Notes: a model not told the origin generated them from the letters alone. A DNA stretch of 49,906 bases from JACCVL01 sp038232655 (GCA_038232655.1 JBBSNM010000008.1:1-49906), one strand, 5' to 3'. Positions 16,818-25,468 are shown, counted from the first letter of the stretch. Made by a program: numbers and translations.

Positions 16818-17891
16818 TCAGAAGTACGGCTTCTCGCAGCTGCGCATGACCTCGGCGTCACAGTGGTCGACACCGTTGCCCCCGTAGGCCTTGTCCCTGC
16901 CGTCTTCGCCGAGCGGGAAGTCCCGTCCGCCGCCGCCGAACAGGTCATCACGTCCGGGTCCGCCCTCGATGAAATCCCGCCCTGCCTTGCCGCGAATGAT
17001 GTCCCGACCCTTGTCGGGTGCGTAGCCACCGCTCAATGAGTCGTCCCAGCTGCTGCCACCGATCACGTCGTCACCGTCGCCGCCGGCGAGGTCGACACAG
17101 CCACCAATCAAGGAGTCGTCGCAGCCCGGCGCACGCAGGGCGCGCAGGACGTCGGCGCCGGCGGCGCCGAAACCACGGTCGTTGCTGCCCGCGAGCGCGA
17201 CGTCCTTGCCCGGTCCGCCACGGAGGTACACGGCGTCGACGTCACGCCAGCCCACCAGACGGTCGGGGCCGCGAGGCCGCGAAGGGTGACCCCCTTGTAC
17301 TTGTTCTTGTCCTTGGTCTGCCCGGCAAGCAGGACGTCACCGAGTTCCGTTCCGGTCATCCACTCGCTGCCGATGACCTTGTCGGACACCTGCCCGCTGG
17401 CCGACTCGGCGTCCAGGTCCACGCGCACCGCACGCTCGGACGACCGGTAGGACACGTGGTCGTTGCCCCCGTCGTTGCCGCCGACAAGGCGGTCGGCGCC
17501 GGGTCCGCCGTCGAAGAAGTCAGCCTGGGTGTCGTTCTGCCCGCGCCTGGCGTCGTGTCCGCCGAACATGCGGTCGTCGCCGGCGCCGCCCCGAAGCTCG
17601 CCGTTGCCGTTGCCGCCGCACAGCACGTCATCGCCGCCGCCGCCGCGAATGCGATCGTGTCCACCGAGGCCGGCGATCACGTCCGCACCCGGCGTCCCGC
17701 GCAGGATGTCGGCTCCGACGTGCCCACGATGGTTGCCGGCTCGCCGCGACATGCCGGCTCCTCGACCGCTGCGGCGCCGGTTGCGCCGACGGTGAGAGTG
17801 AGTGACGTACCAGCACCAACCAGCACCGAGGCGAGAACCGCGCCGAGACCCCTCGAGACGTTGATGATGAGTGAGCCCCCCGTCCAGGCAC
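16818..17891 (-). pseudogene. RTX-type calcium-binding repeat protein, frameshifted at two places
   Basis: Frames are split. The middle part (17720-17280) has GADILRGTPGADVIAGLGGHD, then GGGGDDVLCGGNGNGELRGGAGDD, the nonapeptide hemolysin-type Ca2+ repeats. The C-terminal part (to 16818) continues in another frame (GGPGRDDLFGGGGRDF) and ends CEKPYF. The N-terminal part in a third frame has a signal-like hydrophobic stretch (LGAVLASVLVGAGTSL) followed by EEPACRGEPATIVGT, which normally leads straight into the repeats. So one shift falls near 17715-17725 and one near 17260-17285. No start codon is convincing in the N-terminal frame. This is either a pseudogene or sequencing errors in a GC-rich repeat. 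It would have been a secreted, Ca2+-binding protein. Confidence 0.75.
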
Positions 17892-17982
17892 GTGCCCAGG
17901 GCTAGATGTTCACCGCCGTGATCTCAGCCTGTCGTGCTCAGGCAATGCGGAGCCACGTTGACGACCAGCTGCGGCTGTCCGG

Positions 17983-18696
17983 TCAGGTCTTCCGACCATA
18001 CGGACCCCCAGGCGGTCGCGACGTCGGAAGATCCGTCCGCGACGGCTCAGCCCGCCAGCACAGCTTGGCGTGCTCGCGCACCCATGCGTGCATCGCGATG
18101 GCCGCCGCAGCCCCAGCGTTGATCGAGCGGGTGGACCCGAACTGCGTGATCGACACCCGCATGGCACACGCCTCCCGAGCCTCAGCGCTCAGCCCGGGCC
18201 CCTCCTGGCCGAAGACCAGCACGCAGGCGTACGGCAGCGCGGTCGACTCCAGGGGCAGTGACCCGGGCTGGTTGTCGACGCCGACCAGCGGCAGCCCGGC
18301 CGCCGACGCCCAGGTCGACAACCCCGCCACGTCGTCGTGGTGGCGTACGTGCTGGTAGCGGTCGGTCACCATCGCCCCGCGACGGTTCCACCGGCGCAGG
18401 CCGACGATGTGCACCTCGGCGGCGAGGAAGGCGTTGGCGGTGCGCACGACCGAGCCGATGTTGAGGTCGTGCGCCCAGTTCTCGATCGCCACGTGGAAGG
18501 CGTGCCGGCGGCCGTCGAGGTCGGCCACGATCGCCTCGTGCCGCCAGTAGCGGTAGCGATCGACAACGTTGCGCCGATCGCCGTCGCGCAGCAGGTCGGG
18601 GTCGAGCCGCGCCGCCTCGTCCGACCCCGGCGGCGGCCACTCGCCGGTCCACGGCCCGACGCCGACCGCGGGCGACTCCTGCCCAGACTCCGCCAC
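17983..18696 (-). CDS. TrmH/SpoU-family RNA 2'-O-methyltransferase
   Basis: The 237-residue protein contains the three SPOUT motifs: NWAHDLNIGSVVRTANAFL near 90-108, LVFGQEGPGLSAEA near 178-191, and VSITQFGSTRSINAGAAAAI near 198-217. The third binds AdoMet through a knot. It likely methylates a ribose 2'-OH in tRNA or rRNA; the target is unknown. The start GTG 18696 is chosen because a TAGGGT -10 box lies 8 nt upstream; the longer frame to 19263 is antisense to dedA. It is divergent from dedA with a 123-nt gap. Confidence 0.85.
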   Translation of the reverse strand: MAESGQESPAVGVGPWTGEWPPPGSDEAARLDPDLLRDGDRRNVVDRYRYWRHEAIVADLDGRRHAFHVAIENWAHDLNIGSVVRTANAFLAAEVHIVGLRRWNRRGAMVTDRYQHVRHHDDVAGLSTWASAAGLPLVGVDNQPGSLPLESTALPYACVLVFGQEGPGLSAEAREACAMRVSITQFGSTRSINAGAAAAIAMHAWVREHAKLCWRAEPSRTDLPTSRPPGGPYGRKT

Positions 18697-18704
18697 GACC
18701 GCCG

Positions 18705-18710
18705 ACCCTA
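18705..18710 (-). promoter_or_regulatory. -10 box for the trmH-like gene
   Basis: TAGGGT on the minus strand is 8 nt before the GTG start at 18696, consistent with a leaderless mRNA. Confidence 0.5.
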
Positions 18711-18807
18711 GCGACCAGGCGAAGGCAGCCGACCGGCCCCACAGCCGACCGGCCCCACAGCCGACCGTCCCCGCGGTCGACCGTCCGACGCCACTCCCAC
18801 GCGCCGG

Positions 18808-18813
18808 TAGGCT
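18808..18813 (+). promoter_or_regulatory. -10 box for dedA
   Basis: TAGGCT ends 6 nt before the GTG at 18820 with no ribosome-binding site, so a leaderless start is likely. Confidence 0.55.
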
Positions 18814-18819
18814 CACCCG

Positions 18820-19494
18820 GTGACCTCGGCTGCCGTGACGACCGCGCTCGGCCCCGGCTGGCTCGACCCCGACTTCTTGATCCAGAGCTTCGGGTTGCTC
18901 GGCATCTTGGTGATCGTCTTCGCCGAGTCCGGGCTGCTGATCGGCTTCTTCCTGCCCGGCGACTCGCTGCTGTTCACCGCCGGCCTGCTGGTGGCCGACG
19001 GGCGCTACCTGCCGCCGCTGTACGTGACGATCCCGCTGATCGGCGTCGCGGCGTTCATCGGCGACCAGGTCGGCTATCTCATCGGCCGCCGCGCCGGCCC
19101 GGCCATCTTCAAGCGGCCGGACTCGCGGCTGTTCAACCCCGCACACGTCGAGCGGGCGCACGGCTTCTTCGAGCGGTACGGCGCGCGCACGGTCGTGATC
19201 GCGCGGTTCGTACCGATCGTGCGCACGTTCGTGCCGACGATGGCCGGCGCCAGCCGCATGCACTACCGGACGTTCGCGATCTACAACCTCGTCGGCGCCC
19301 TGCTGTGGGGCGTCGGGGTGACGATGCTCGGCTACTGGCTCGGGCAGTTCACCCTCGTGAAGGACAACATCGAGCTGATGCTGCTGTTCATCGTGTTCTT
19401 GTCGGTGCTGCCGATGATTTTCGAGGGCACGAGGGCCTACCGCTCCTCGTCTCGGCGCAGGCCTCAGCCCAGCTCGAGCGCCGAGAGCCCGTAG
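18820..19494 (+). CDS. DedA-family (VTT domain) membrane protein
   Basis: The 224-residue protein has the DedA/VTT layout. A re-entrant N-terminal region (GLLGILVIVFAESGLLIGFFLPGDSLL, near 25-51) carries the E and FxPGD motif. GDQVGYLIGRRAG follows near 87-99, and ARFVPIVRTFVPTMAGASRM near 127-147 holds the conserved Arg pair and G-x-x-x-M. Terminal hydrophobic helices follow. DedA proteins act in membrane lipid transport, including undecaprenyl phosphate recycling in studied cases; the role here is inferred from family. The last 31 bases overlap the 3' end of convergent pyrE. Confidence 0.9.
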   Translation: MTSAAVTTALGPGWLDPDFLIQSFGLLGILVIVFAESGLLIGFFLPGDSLLFTAGLLVADGRYLPPLYVTIPLIGVAAFIGDQVGYLIGRRAGPAIFKRPDSRLFNPAHVERAHGFFERYGARTVVIARFVPIVRTFVPTMAGASRMHYRTFAIYNLVGALLWGVGVTMLGYWLGQFTLVKDNIELMLLFIVFLSVLPMIFEGTRAYRSSSRRRPQPSSSAESP

Positions 19495-20027
19495 GCGAAG
19501 CGGTAGTCCAGGCCCGCCCGCTCGACCCGCGCCTGCGCATCCGTGGCGCGGTCGACGATGACCGCCACCCCGACGACGGTGGCGCCGGCCGCGCGCAGCG
19601 CCTCGACCGCGGCGAGCACCGAGCCGCCGGTGGTCGAGGTGTCCTCGACGGCCAGCACCCGGCGCCCGGCGACGTTCGGCCCCTCGATGCGGCGCTGCAG
19701 GCCGTGCTGCTTCTCGGTCTTGCGTACGACGAAGGCGTCCAGCCGGCGCCCACGAGCTGCGGCGGCGTGCAGCATCGAGGCGGCGACCGGGTCGGCGCCG
19801 AGCGTCAGCCCACCGACCGCGTCGAAGTCGAGGTCGTCGGTGAGCGCGAGCATGACCGGCCCGACCAGCGGCGCCGCCTCGGCGTCGAGGGTGATGCGCC
19901 GCAGGTCGACGTAGTAGTCGGCGATGCGACCGGACGACAGGGTGACCCGTTCGTGCACCACCGCCTTGTCGATGATCTGGCGACGCAGCTGCTCGCGCTG
20001 CTCGGTCAGGTCCGGGTGCGCGGTCAT
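19464..20027 (-). CDS. pyrE: Orotate phosphoribosyltransferase PyrE
   Basis: PyrE makes OMP from orotate and PRPP. The 187-residue protein starts MTAHPDLTEQREQLRRQIID. It has VGGLTLGADPVAAS near 74-87, RKTEKQHGLQRRIEG near 104-118, and the PRPP loop VLAVEDTSTTGGS near 125-137. ATG 20027 lies 7 nt after TAGAGT; the in-frame ATG at 20045 would place the -10 box inside the gene. The last 31 bases overlap the convergent dedA end, an unusually tight arrangement for two housekeeping genes. Pyrimidine genes pyrB, C, D, F are not in view. Confidence 0.95.
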   Translation of the reverse strand: MTAHPDLTEQREQLRRQIIDKAVVHERVTLSSGRIADYYVDLRRITLDAEAAPLVGPVMLALTDDLDFDAVGGLTLGADPVAASMLHAAAARGRRLDAFVVRKTEKQHGLQRRIEGPNVAGRRVLAVEDTSTTGGSVLAAVEALRAAGATVVGVAVIVDRATDAQARVERAGLDYRFAYGLSALELG

Positions 20028-20034
20028 GCGGGAG

Positions 20035-20040
20035 ACTCTA
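20035..20040 (-). promoter_or_regulatory. -10 box for pyrE
   Basis: TAGAGT on the minus strand is 7 nt before the pyrE ATG at 20027. Confidence 0.5.
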
Positions 20041-20098
20041 TGCATTGCTGGGGTTCGAGCCCGGCCGTGGACCGGCCGCGCTGCCGTCGGGCCGCCGC

Positions 20099-20104
20099 TA
20101 GTGT
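20099..20104 (+). promoter_or_regulatory. -10 box for the aminotransferase gene
   Basis: TAGTGT is 6 nt before the ATG at 20111; this promoter is back to back with that of pyrE. Confidence 0.55.
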
Positions 20105-20110
20105 CGACCC

Positions 20111-21286
20111 ATGCCTGCCGTCGATGCCGAGCGCGCGTACGCCCGGCGGGTCCGCGGCCTGGGCACGACGATCTTCGCCGAGATGTCGGACCTGGCCCGG
20201 CGCACCGGAGCGGTCAACCTCGGTCAGGGCTTCCCCGACACCGACGGCCCGCCGGAGGTGGTCGAGGCGGCGGTGACGGCGCTGCGTACCGGCCGCAACC
20301 AGTACGCGCCCGGCCCAGGCGTGCCGGAGCTGCGGGCGGCGATCGCCGAGCACCAGCGGCGCTGCTACGGCATCGAACTCGACCCGATGAGTGAGGTGGT
20401 GGTGACGACCGGCGCCACCGAGGCGGTGGCCGCGGCGCTGCTCGGCCTGGTCGACCCCGGCGACGAGGTGGTCGTGCTGGAGCCGTACTACGACTCCTAC
20501 GTGGCGGGCATCCAGATGGTCGATGGCGTGCGGCGGCCGGTGACGCTGCGGGCGCCGGACTTCCGCCTCGACGTCGACGCGCTGCGCTCGGCCGTCACGC
20601 CCCGGACCCGGCTGGTGCTGCTGAACTCGCCGCACAACCCGACCGGGACGGTGCTCACCCGCGACGAGCTGGCGGCCGTCGCGCAGGTGGCGGTCGAGTA
20701 CGAGCTGGTGGTGGTGACCGACGAGGTGTACGAGCACCTGACCTACGACGGCGTCGAGCACGTGCCGATTGCCACCCTGCCGGGCATGGCCGAGCGGACC
20801 GTGACGATCAGCAGCGCGGGCAAGACGTTCTCGTTCACCGGCTGGAAGGTCGGCTGGGCCACCGGGCCGGCACACCTGCTGGGTGCGGTGGCGGCGGCCA
20901 AGCAGTACCTGACCTTCACCTCCGGCGCACCGCTGCAGCCGGCGGTCGCGCTCGCGCTCGGCCTACCGGACCGGGTGCTGGTCGACCTGCGCGTCGACCT
21001 GCAGCGCCGCCGCGACCTGCTCTGCGACGGGTTGTCGGCCCTGGGGCTCAAGGTGTACGTGCCGGCGGGGACGTACTTCGCCACCACCGACATCGGCTCG
21101 CTCGGCTACGCCGACGGCATCGCGTTCTGCCTCGACCTGCCCACCCGGGCGGGTGTGGTCGCCATCCCGCAGCAGGCGTTCCACGACGACGCCGACGCCG
21201 GCCGCATGCTGGTGCGCTGGGCGTTCTGCAAGCGCGACGACGTGCTGAACGAGGGGCTGGACCGGCTGGCCCGCGCGTTCGGCTGA
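20111..21286 (+). CDS. PLP-dependent class I/II aminotransferase (DapC / kynurenine-aminotransferase-like)
   Basis: The 391-residue fold-type I protein has GAVNLGQGFPDTDGPPEVVE near 33-52, YAPGPGVPELRAAIA near 65-79, NSPHNPTGT at 172-180, and Schiff-base K238 in SSAGKTFSFTGWKVGW. RWAFCKRDD near the end supplies the carboxylate-binding Arg. The closest family by these motifs is the Rv0858c-type enzyme, assigned to N-succinyl-diaminopimelate aminotransferase (lysine synthesis), but kynurenine and methionine-type transaminases share the same features. The start is ATG 20111 with a leaderless promoter. It stands alone, divergent from pyrE. Confidence 0.88.
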   Translation: MPAVDAERAYARRVRGLGTTIFAEMSDLARRTGAVNLGQGFPDTDGPPEVVEAAVTALRTGRNQYAPGPGVPELRAAIAEHQRRCYGIELDPMSEVVVTTGATEAVAAALLGLVDPGDEVVVLEPYYDSYVAGIQMVDGVRRPVTLRAPDFRLDVDALRSAVTPRTRLVLLNSPHNPTGTVLTRDELAAVAQVAVEYELVVVTDEVYEHLTYDGVEHVPIATLPGMAERTVTISSAGKTFSFTGWKVGWATGPAHLLGAVAAAKQYLTFTSGAPLQPAVALALGLPDRVLVDLRVDLQRRRDLLCDGLSALGLKVYVPAGTYFATTDIGSLGYADGIAFCLDLPTRAGVVAIPQQAFHDDADAGRMLVRWAFCKRDDVLNEGLDRLARAFG

Positions 21287-21290
21287 CTTC

Positions 21291-21363
21291 GTGGGCAGCT
21301 GCCCCACCAAGTGGTCAATGCTGAAAGCAGATCTTGCCCCCAAGCTGTCGTCAGCGACCACTT
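21291..21363. repeat. Hairpin pair after the aminotransferase gene
   Basis: GGGCAGCTGCCC forms a palindrome near 21293-21305. AAGTGGTC (21309-21316) pairs with GACCACTT (21356-21363) in a longer imperfect stem. The right arm AAGCTGTCGTCAGCGACCAC matches the purD/purB hairpin. It lies in a convergent gap of 113 bases and likely acts as a terminator. Confidence 0.55.
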
Positions 21364-21399
21364 AGCCTTAGCGCAGGCGTGCTGGCTGGCCGCGGCCGG

Positions 21400-22662
21400 T
21401 CAGACCGCCCCGGCCTTCTTGCCGGCGAACCACGCACCGGCGTCGCCGACGTACAGCATGGCGATGACGACGGCTCCGGCGATCACCCAGATCAGGCCGA
21501 AGAACAAGCCGGTCACGGTGAAGAACAGTCCGATCAGCACGGTGACCGCCGAGGCGATCACCAGCAGCACCCGGCCAACCGATGAGCCGCGCATGGCCAT
21601 CACGGCCCAGACGATGGACAGCAGCATGATGATGCCCGCGATCAGCGCAGCGACTCCGAAACCGGCGATGCCCGTCTCCAACTCCCTCATGCTGATGCCA
21701 CTGTCTGCCAACTGGCTGCGCATCTGATCGAAGTCCGGCGAGCGACGCATCGCGTCGAGGACGGAGTCTCCGCCCAGCGTCAGCACCAGTCCCATGACCA
21801 GCCAGACGCCACCGGTGAGCACGGACATGACGATGGTGATGACGCCCGCTGCGATCACGTTGCCCGGACGGTGGGTGGGATAGGGGGAGGGCTGGCCGTA
21901 CCCCTGCTGGCCGTACCCCTGCTGGCCGTACCCCTGCTGGCCGTACCCCTGCTGGCTGCCGTACTGCGGCGGCGGCTGACCCTGGTCAGGCTGCTGGTCG
22001 TACCCCTGCTGGCTGCCGTACTGCGGCGGCGGCTGACCCTGGTCAGGCTGCTGGCCGTAGGACGGTGCCGCCGGCTGCTCGGAGCCGCCGGACGAGGTAC
22101 TCCCGCCCTCGTACGGGGGTGGCTGGTTGCTGGACATGATGCGATCTCCTCCGTGGGTGGTGACCCCAGTCTGCCGGTCGGGGCGGTTCTCGATCGACTC
22201 CAGGTTGGCGACGTCGGCGTACCAGGCCCGGGCGGGGCGTGCCCACAACATGGTGACGCAGGTGACGATGAGCAACGCGGCCACCACGCCGGGCACACCG
22301 CCCAGCACGAACAGCAGCGACCCGCCCAGCCCGAGCGCGGTGAGGGCGATGCGGGACCCGCGATCGCCCCGCGCGGCGAACAGGGCGAACACCGCGGTCG
22401 GCACGCTCAGCACCGCCAGCACCCGCAGCAGCCAGCCGATGATCTCGCGCAGGGTGGCCAGGCTGACGTCGACCGGCATCGGCCGGGACTCCATCGCGCG
22501 CTCCAGCTCGAGCCGCAGCTGCGGCTCGTCGAGCGCCGTCAGCGCGGCGATCGACCAGACGAGCATCAGCGCGGCGCCGATGCCCAACGTCGTGCACGCC
22601 CAGGTCACCGTCCGTGGCCGGGACGGCACGGTGGTGTGTGGGGCCTGCGGGGTGACGGACAC
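21400..22662 (-). CDS. Two four-helix membrane modules joined in one frame, with YGQQ-rich linker
   Basis: The 420-residue frame holds two similar modules. Module 1 (about 20-150): a hydrophobic helix (TWACTTLGIGAALMLVWS), an exterior acidic/helical segment (LRLELERAMESR, then ATLREIIGWLL), then three helices ending PARAWYA. A Gln/Gly/Tyr/Pro linker follows (about 176-265, GYGQQ repeats and QQPDQGQPPPQYGSQQGY duplicated). Module 2 (about 266-420): GNVIAAGVITIVMSVLTGG, a matching exterior part (DFDQMRSQLAD, ISMRELETGIA), and helices ending GAWFAGKK. A strong internal ribosome-binding site and ATG at residue 176 allow separate translation of module 2. The GTG start at 22662 has a -10 box 6 nt upstream, 2 nt past clpB. 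Function unknown. Confidence 0.7.
   Translation of the reverse strand: MSVTPQAPHTTVPSRPRTVTWACTTLGIGAALMLVWSIAALTALDEPQLRLELERAMESRPMPVDVSLATLREIIGWLLRVLAVLSVPTAVFALFAARGDRGSRIALTALGLGGSLLFVLGGVPGVVAALLIVTCVTMLWARPARAWYADVANLESIENRPDRQTGVTTHGGDRIMSSNQPPPYEGGSTSSGGSEQPAAPSYGQQPDQGQPPPQYGSQQGYDQQPDQGQPPPQYGSQQGYGQQGYGQQGYGQQGYGQPSPYPTHRPGNVIAAGVITIVMSVLTGGVWLVMGLVLTLGGDSVLDAMRRSPDFDQMRSQLADSGISMRELETGIAGFGVAALIAGIIMLLSIVWAVMAMRGSSVGRVLLVIASAVTVLIGLFFTVTGLFFGLIWVIAGAVVIAMLYVGDAGAWFAGKKAGAV
21892..22060 (-). repeat. Coding repeats of the YGQQ linker
   Basis: Four 15-bp copies (GYGQQ codons) at 21892-21951 are followed by two near-identical 57-bp copies at 21958 and 22015. They encode the Gln/Pro-rich linker and could vary in number between strains. 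Confidence 0.85.
22135..22152 (-). promoter_or_regulatory. Internal ribosome-binding site and ATG in the double membrane gene
   Basis: GGAGGAGA stands 7 nt before an in-frame ATG (22137) whose product would begin MSSNQPPPYEGGS, a usual start for proline-rich actinomycete membrane proteins. No stop codon separates it from the upstream module. Confidence 0.7.
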
Positions 22663-22668
22663 CGGTCG

Positions 22669-22674
22669 AACCTA
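22669..22674 (-). promoter_or_regulatory. -10 box after clpB
   Basis: TAGGTT lies 2 nt after the clpB stop and 6 nt before the GTG at 22662 on the minus strand. Confidence 0.45.
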
Positions 22675-22676
22675 CG

Positions 22677-25301
22677 TCAGTGCCGGTCGGCCCCGGCGGC
22701 ATCGGCGGCCGCCGCGGGCCGCACCGAGAGCGCGGCGCCGTCCTCGGTGCGGTCGACGACCACCGTCGTCGCATCGCGGACGGTGCCGTCCAGCAGCCCG
22801 CGGGCCAGCTGGTCGCCGATCGCCGACTGCACCAGCCGCCGCAACGGGCGGGCACCGTAGACGGGGTCGAAGCCGGTCAGCGCCAGCCACTCCCGCGCCG
22901 CCGGGGTGACGTCGAGCGCGATCCGGCGGCCCTCCAGTCGCCGGGCGAGCGCGTCGACCTGCAGGTCGACGATCCGGGTCAGCTCGTCGGTGCCGAGCTG
23001 GTCGAACAGCACGATGTCGTCGAGCCGGTTGAGGAACTCCGGCTTGAACGCCTGCCGGACCACCCCCATCACGGCCTCGCGGCGAGCCTCCCCCACCATG
23101 GCCTGGTCGCCGAGGATCGCGGTGCCGAGGTTGGACGTCAGCACCAAGATCACGTTGCGGAAGTCGACCGTGCGGCCCTGGCCGTCGGTCAGCCGGCCGT
23201 CGTCGAGCACCTGCAGCAGCACGTCGAACACCTTGGGGTGCGCCTTCTCCACCTCGTCGAGCAGGATCACGCCATACGGCCGGCGGCGCACCGCCTCGGT
23301 GAGCTGGCCGCCCTCGTCGTGGCCGACGTAGCCCGGCGGGGCGCCGACGAGCCGCGCGACCGAGTGCTTCTCGCCGTACTCGCTCATGTCGATGCGCACC
23401 ATCGCCCGCTCGTCGTCGAACAGAAAGTCGGCGAGCGCCTTGGCCAGCTCGGTCTTGCCGACACCGGTGGGGCCGAGGAACAGGAACGAGCCGGTGGGCC
23501 GGTCGGGGTCGGACAGCCCGACCCGGGCGCGGCGTACGGCGTCGGAGACCGCGGTGACGACCTGGCGCTGCCCGACCAGCCGGCGGCCGATCTCGTCCTC
23601 CATCCGCAGCAGCTTGCCGCTCTCGCCCTCCAGCAGCCGGCCGGCGGGGATGCCGGTCCAGGCGGCCACCACCTCGGCAACCTCGTCGGCACCGACCTCC
23701 TCGCGCACCATCAGGTCGGCGCTCGACAGCTCGACCGCCTGGGTCTGCGCCTCGGTCAGCGAGCGCTCCAGGGCGGGGATCTCCGCGTAGGCCAGCCGGC
23801 TGGCGGTCTCGTAGTCGTTGTCGCGCTGCGCCCGCTCGAGCTGGGTGCGCAGCTCGTCGATCTGCCGCTTGATGTCGCCGACGCGGTTGAGGCCCTGCTT
23901 CTCGGCCTGCCAGCGCGACTCGAGGCCGCGCAGCTCCTCCTCGCGGTCAGCCAGCTCGGCACGCAGCCGGCCGAGCCGTTCCTGGCTGGCCTCGTCGGAC
24001 TCGCCGGCCAGGTGCATCTCCTCCATCCGCAGCCGGTCCACGCCGCGCCGCAGCTCGTCGATCTCCACCGGCGACGAGTCGATCTCCATGCGCAGCCGGC
24101 TGCTGGCCTCGTCGACCAGGTCGATCGCCTTGTCGGGCAGCTGCCGGCCGGGGATGTAGCGGTTGCTCAGGCTGGCCGCGGCGACCAGCGCGGCGTCAGC
24201 GACCGACACCTTGTGGTGCGCCTCGTAGCGTTCCTTCAGCCCGCGCAGGATCGCGATGGTGTCCTCGACGCTCGGCTCGCCCACGAAGACCTGCTGGAAG
24301 CGGCGCTCCAGGGCCGGGTCCTTCTCGATCCGCTCGCGGTACTCGTCCAGCGTGGTCGCGCCGATCATCCGCAGCTCGCCGCGGGCGAGCATCGGCTTGA
24401 GCATGTTGCCGGCGTCCATGGCGCCCTCGCCGCTGGCCCCTGCGCCGACGACGGTGTGCAGCTCGTCGATGAACGTGATCACCTGGCCGTCGGACTGCTT
24501 GATCTCGTCGAGCACCGCGGTCAGCCGTTCCTCGAACTCGCCGCGGTACTTTGCGCCGGCCACCATCGCGCTCAGGTCCAGCGCGACCAGCCGGCGTTCG
24601 CGCAGCGACTCGGGCACGTCGCCGGCGACGATGCGCTGGGCCAGCCCCTCGACGACGGCGGTCTTGCCGACACCGGGCTCGCCGATCAGCACCGGGTTGT
24701 TCTTGGTGCGCCGCGACAACACCTGCACCACCCGGCGGATCTCGGCGTCGCGGCCGATGACCGGGTCGAGCCCGCCGTCGCGGGCCTGCTGGGTCAGGTC
24801 GATGCCGTACTTCTCCAACGCCTGGTACGTCCCCTCGGGATCGCGCGAGGTGACCCGTGCCGACCCACGGACGGTGTCGAACGCGGCGCGCAGGTTCTCG
24901 GCGGTCGCGCCGGCGGCGTTCAGCGTGTCCCGGGCAGGGCCCGCGACCGTGGCGAGCCCCACCAGCAGGTGCTCGGTCGAGACGTACTCGTCGCCGAGCT
25001 CACCGGCCAGGTCGGTGGCCCGCTGGAAGACCTCCAGCAGGCTGCGCGACAGGCCCGGCGCCTGCACGGCGGTCCCGCTCGCGCGGGGCAGCCCCGCGAG
25101 CTGCTTGTCGGTGAGCTCGGTGGCGGTCACCGAGTCGGCACCGGCTGCCCGCAGCAGCGCCACCGGGGTGCCGTCGCTAGGGGCCAGCAGTGCAGCGAGC
25201 AGGTGGGCGGTGTCGGTCTGTGGGTGGCCGTCGACGGCAGCGCGCTGCACGGCCGCGGAGACGGCTTCCTGGCTGCGGCGGGTGAGGGTCGATGTGTCCA
25301 T
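22677..25301 (-). CDS. clpB: ClpB disaggregase (Hsp100)
   Basis: The 874-residue protein has the full ClpB layout. An N-terminal Clp_N double domain (about 1-145) precedes the first AAA+ domain, with Walker A GEPGVGKT near 208-215 and FIDELHTVVGAG for Walker B. A long coiled-coil middle domain (about 405-530, LRMEEMHLAG to ALERSLTEAQ) and the second AAA+ domain (GPTGVGKT, ILLDEVEKAHPKVFDVLLQ) follow. The C-terminal small domain ends FDPVYGARPLRRLVQ. It resolubilises aggregates with DnaK/DnaJ/GrpE, encoded 1-5 kb upstream. The ATG has GGAGG about 11 nt upstream. An HspR-type HAIR operator lies 67 nt before the start. Confidence 0.97.
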   Translation of the reverse strand: MDTSTLTRRSQEAVSAAVQRAAVDGHPQTDTAHLLAALLAPSDGTPVALLRAAGADSVTATELTDKQLAGLPRASGTAVQAPGLSRSLLEVFQRATDLAGELGDEYVSTEHLLVGLATVAGPARDTLNAAGATAENLRAAFDTVRGSARVTSRDPEGTYQALEKYGIDLTQQARDGGLDPVIGRDAEIRRVVQVLSRRTKNNPVLIGEPGVGKTAVVEGLAQRIVAGDVPESLRERRLVALDLSAMVAGAKYRGEFEERLTAVLDEIKQSDGQVITFIDELHTVVGAGASGEGAMDAGNMLKPMLARGELRMIGATTLDEYRERIEKDPALERRFQQVFVGEPSVEDTIAILRGLKERYEAHHKVSVADAALVAAASLSNRYIPGRQLPDKAIDLVDEASSRLRMEIDSSPVEIDELRRGVDRLRMEEMHLAGESDEASQERLGRLRAELADREEELRGLESRWQAEKQGLNRVGDIKRQIDELRTQLERAQRDNDYETASRLAYAEIPALERSLTEAQTQAVELSSADLMVREEVGADEVAEVVAAWTGIPAGRLLEGESGKLLRMEDEIGRRLVGQRQVVTAVSDAVRRARVGLSDPDRPTGSFLFLGPTGVGKTELAKALADFLFDDERAMVRIDMSEYGEKHSVARLVGAPPGYVGHDEGGQLTEAVRRRPYGVILLDEVEKAHPKVFDVLLQVLDDGRLTDGQGRTVDFRNVILVLTSNLGTAILGDQAMVGEARREAVMGVVRQAFKPEFLNRLDDIVLFDQLGTDELTRIVDLQVDALARRLEGRRIALDVTPAAREWLALTGFDPVYGARPLRRLVQSAIGDQLARGLLDGTVRDATTVVVDRTEDGAALSVRPAAAADAAGADRH

Positions 25302-25367
25302 CGGGTGGTGGTCCTCCGTGCTGTCTGTGGTGTCCGGATGATGTCCCTGACCAGCCCAACGTCTCGC

Positions 25368-25392
25368 AAGTTGAGTCGATTCCCCTCAACTT
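25368..25392. promoter_or_regulatory. HAIR-like HspR operator upstream of clpB
   Basis: AAGTTGAG and CTCAACTT form a perfect 8-bp dyad with a 9-nt spacer, close to the CTTGAGT-N7-ACTCAAG HAIR consensus. It is 67 nt upstream of clpB, whose regulator HspR is encoded 1.2 kb away. Confidence 0.85.
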
Positions 25393-25468
25393 GAAGGGGC
25401 TCGATGTGCCTGAACGTCAGATGCAGCCCTGGCGCCCAGCGGCCATAGAGTCCGCACGCTCGAGGTCG

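Noticed and set aside
18697..19263. N-terminal extension of the TrmH-like protein to 426 residues
   Set aside because: The extension is antisense to dedA, and a leaderless GTG start fits at 18696.
22680..25394. A 904-codon plus-strand frame opposite clpB
   Set aside because: It shows no domain and mirrors the clpB codon pattern; clpB is complete on the other strand.
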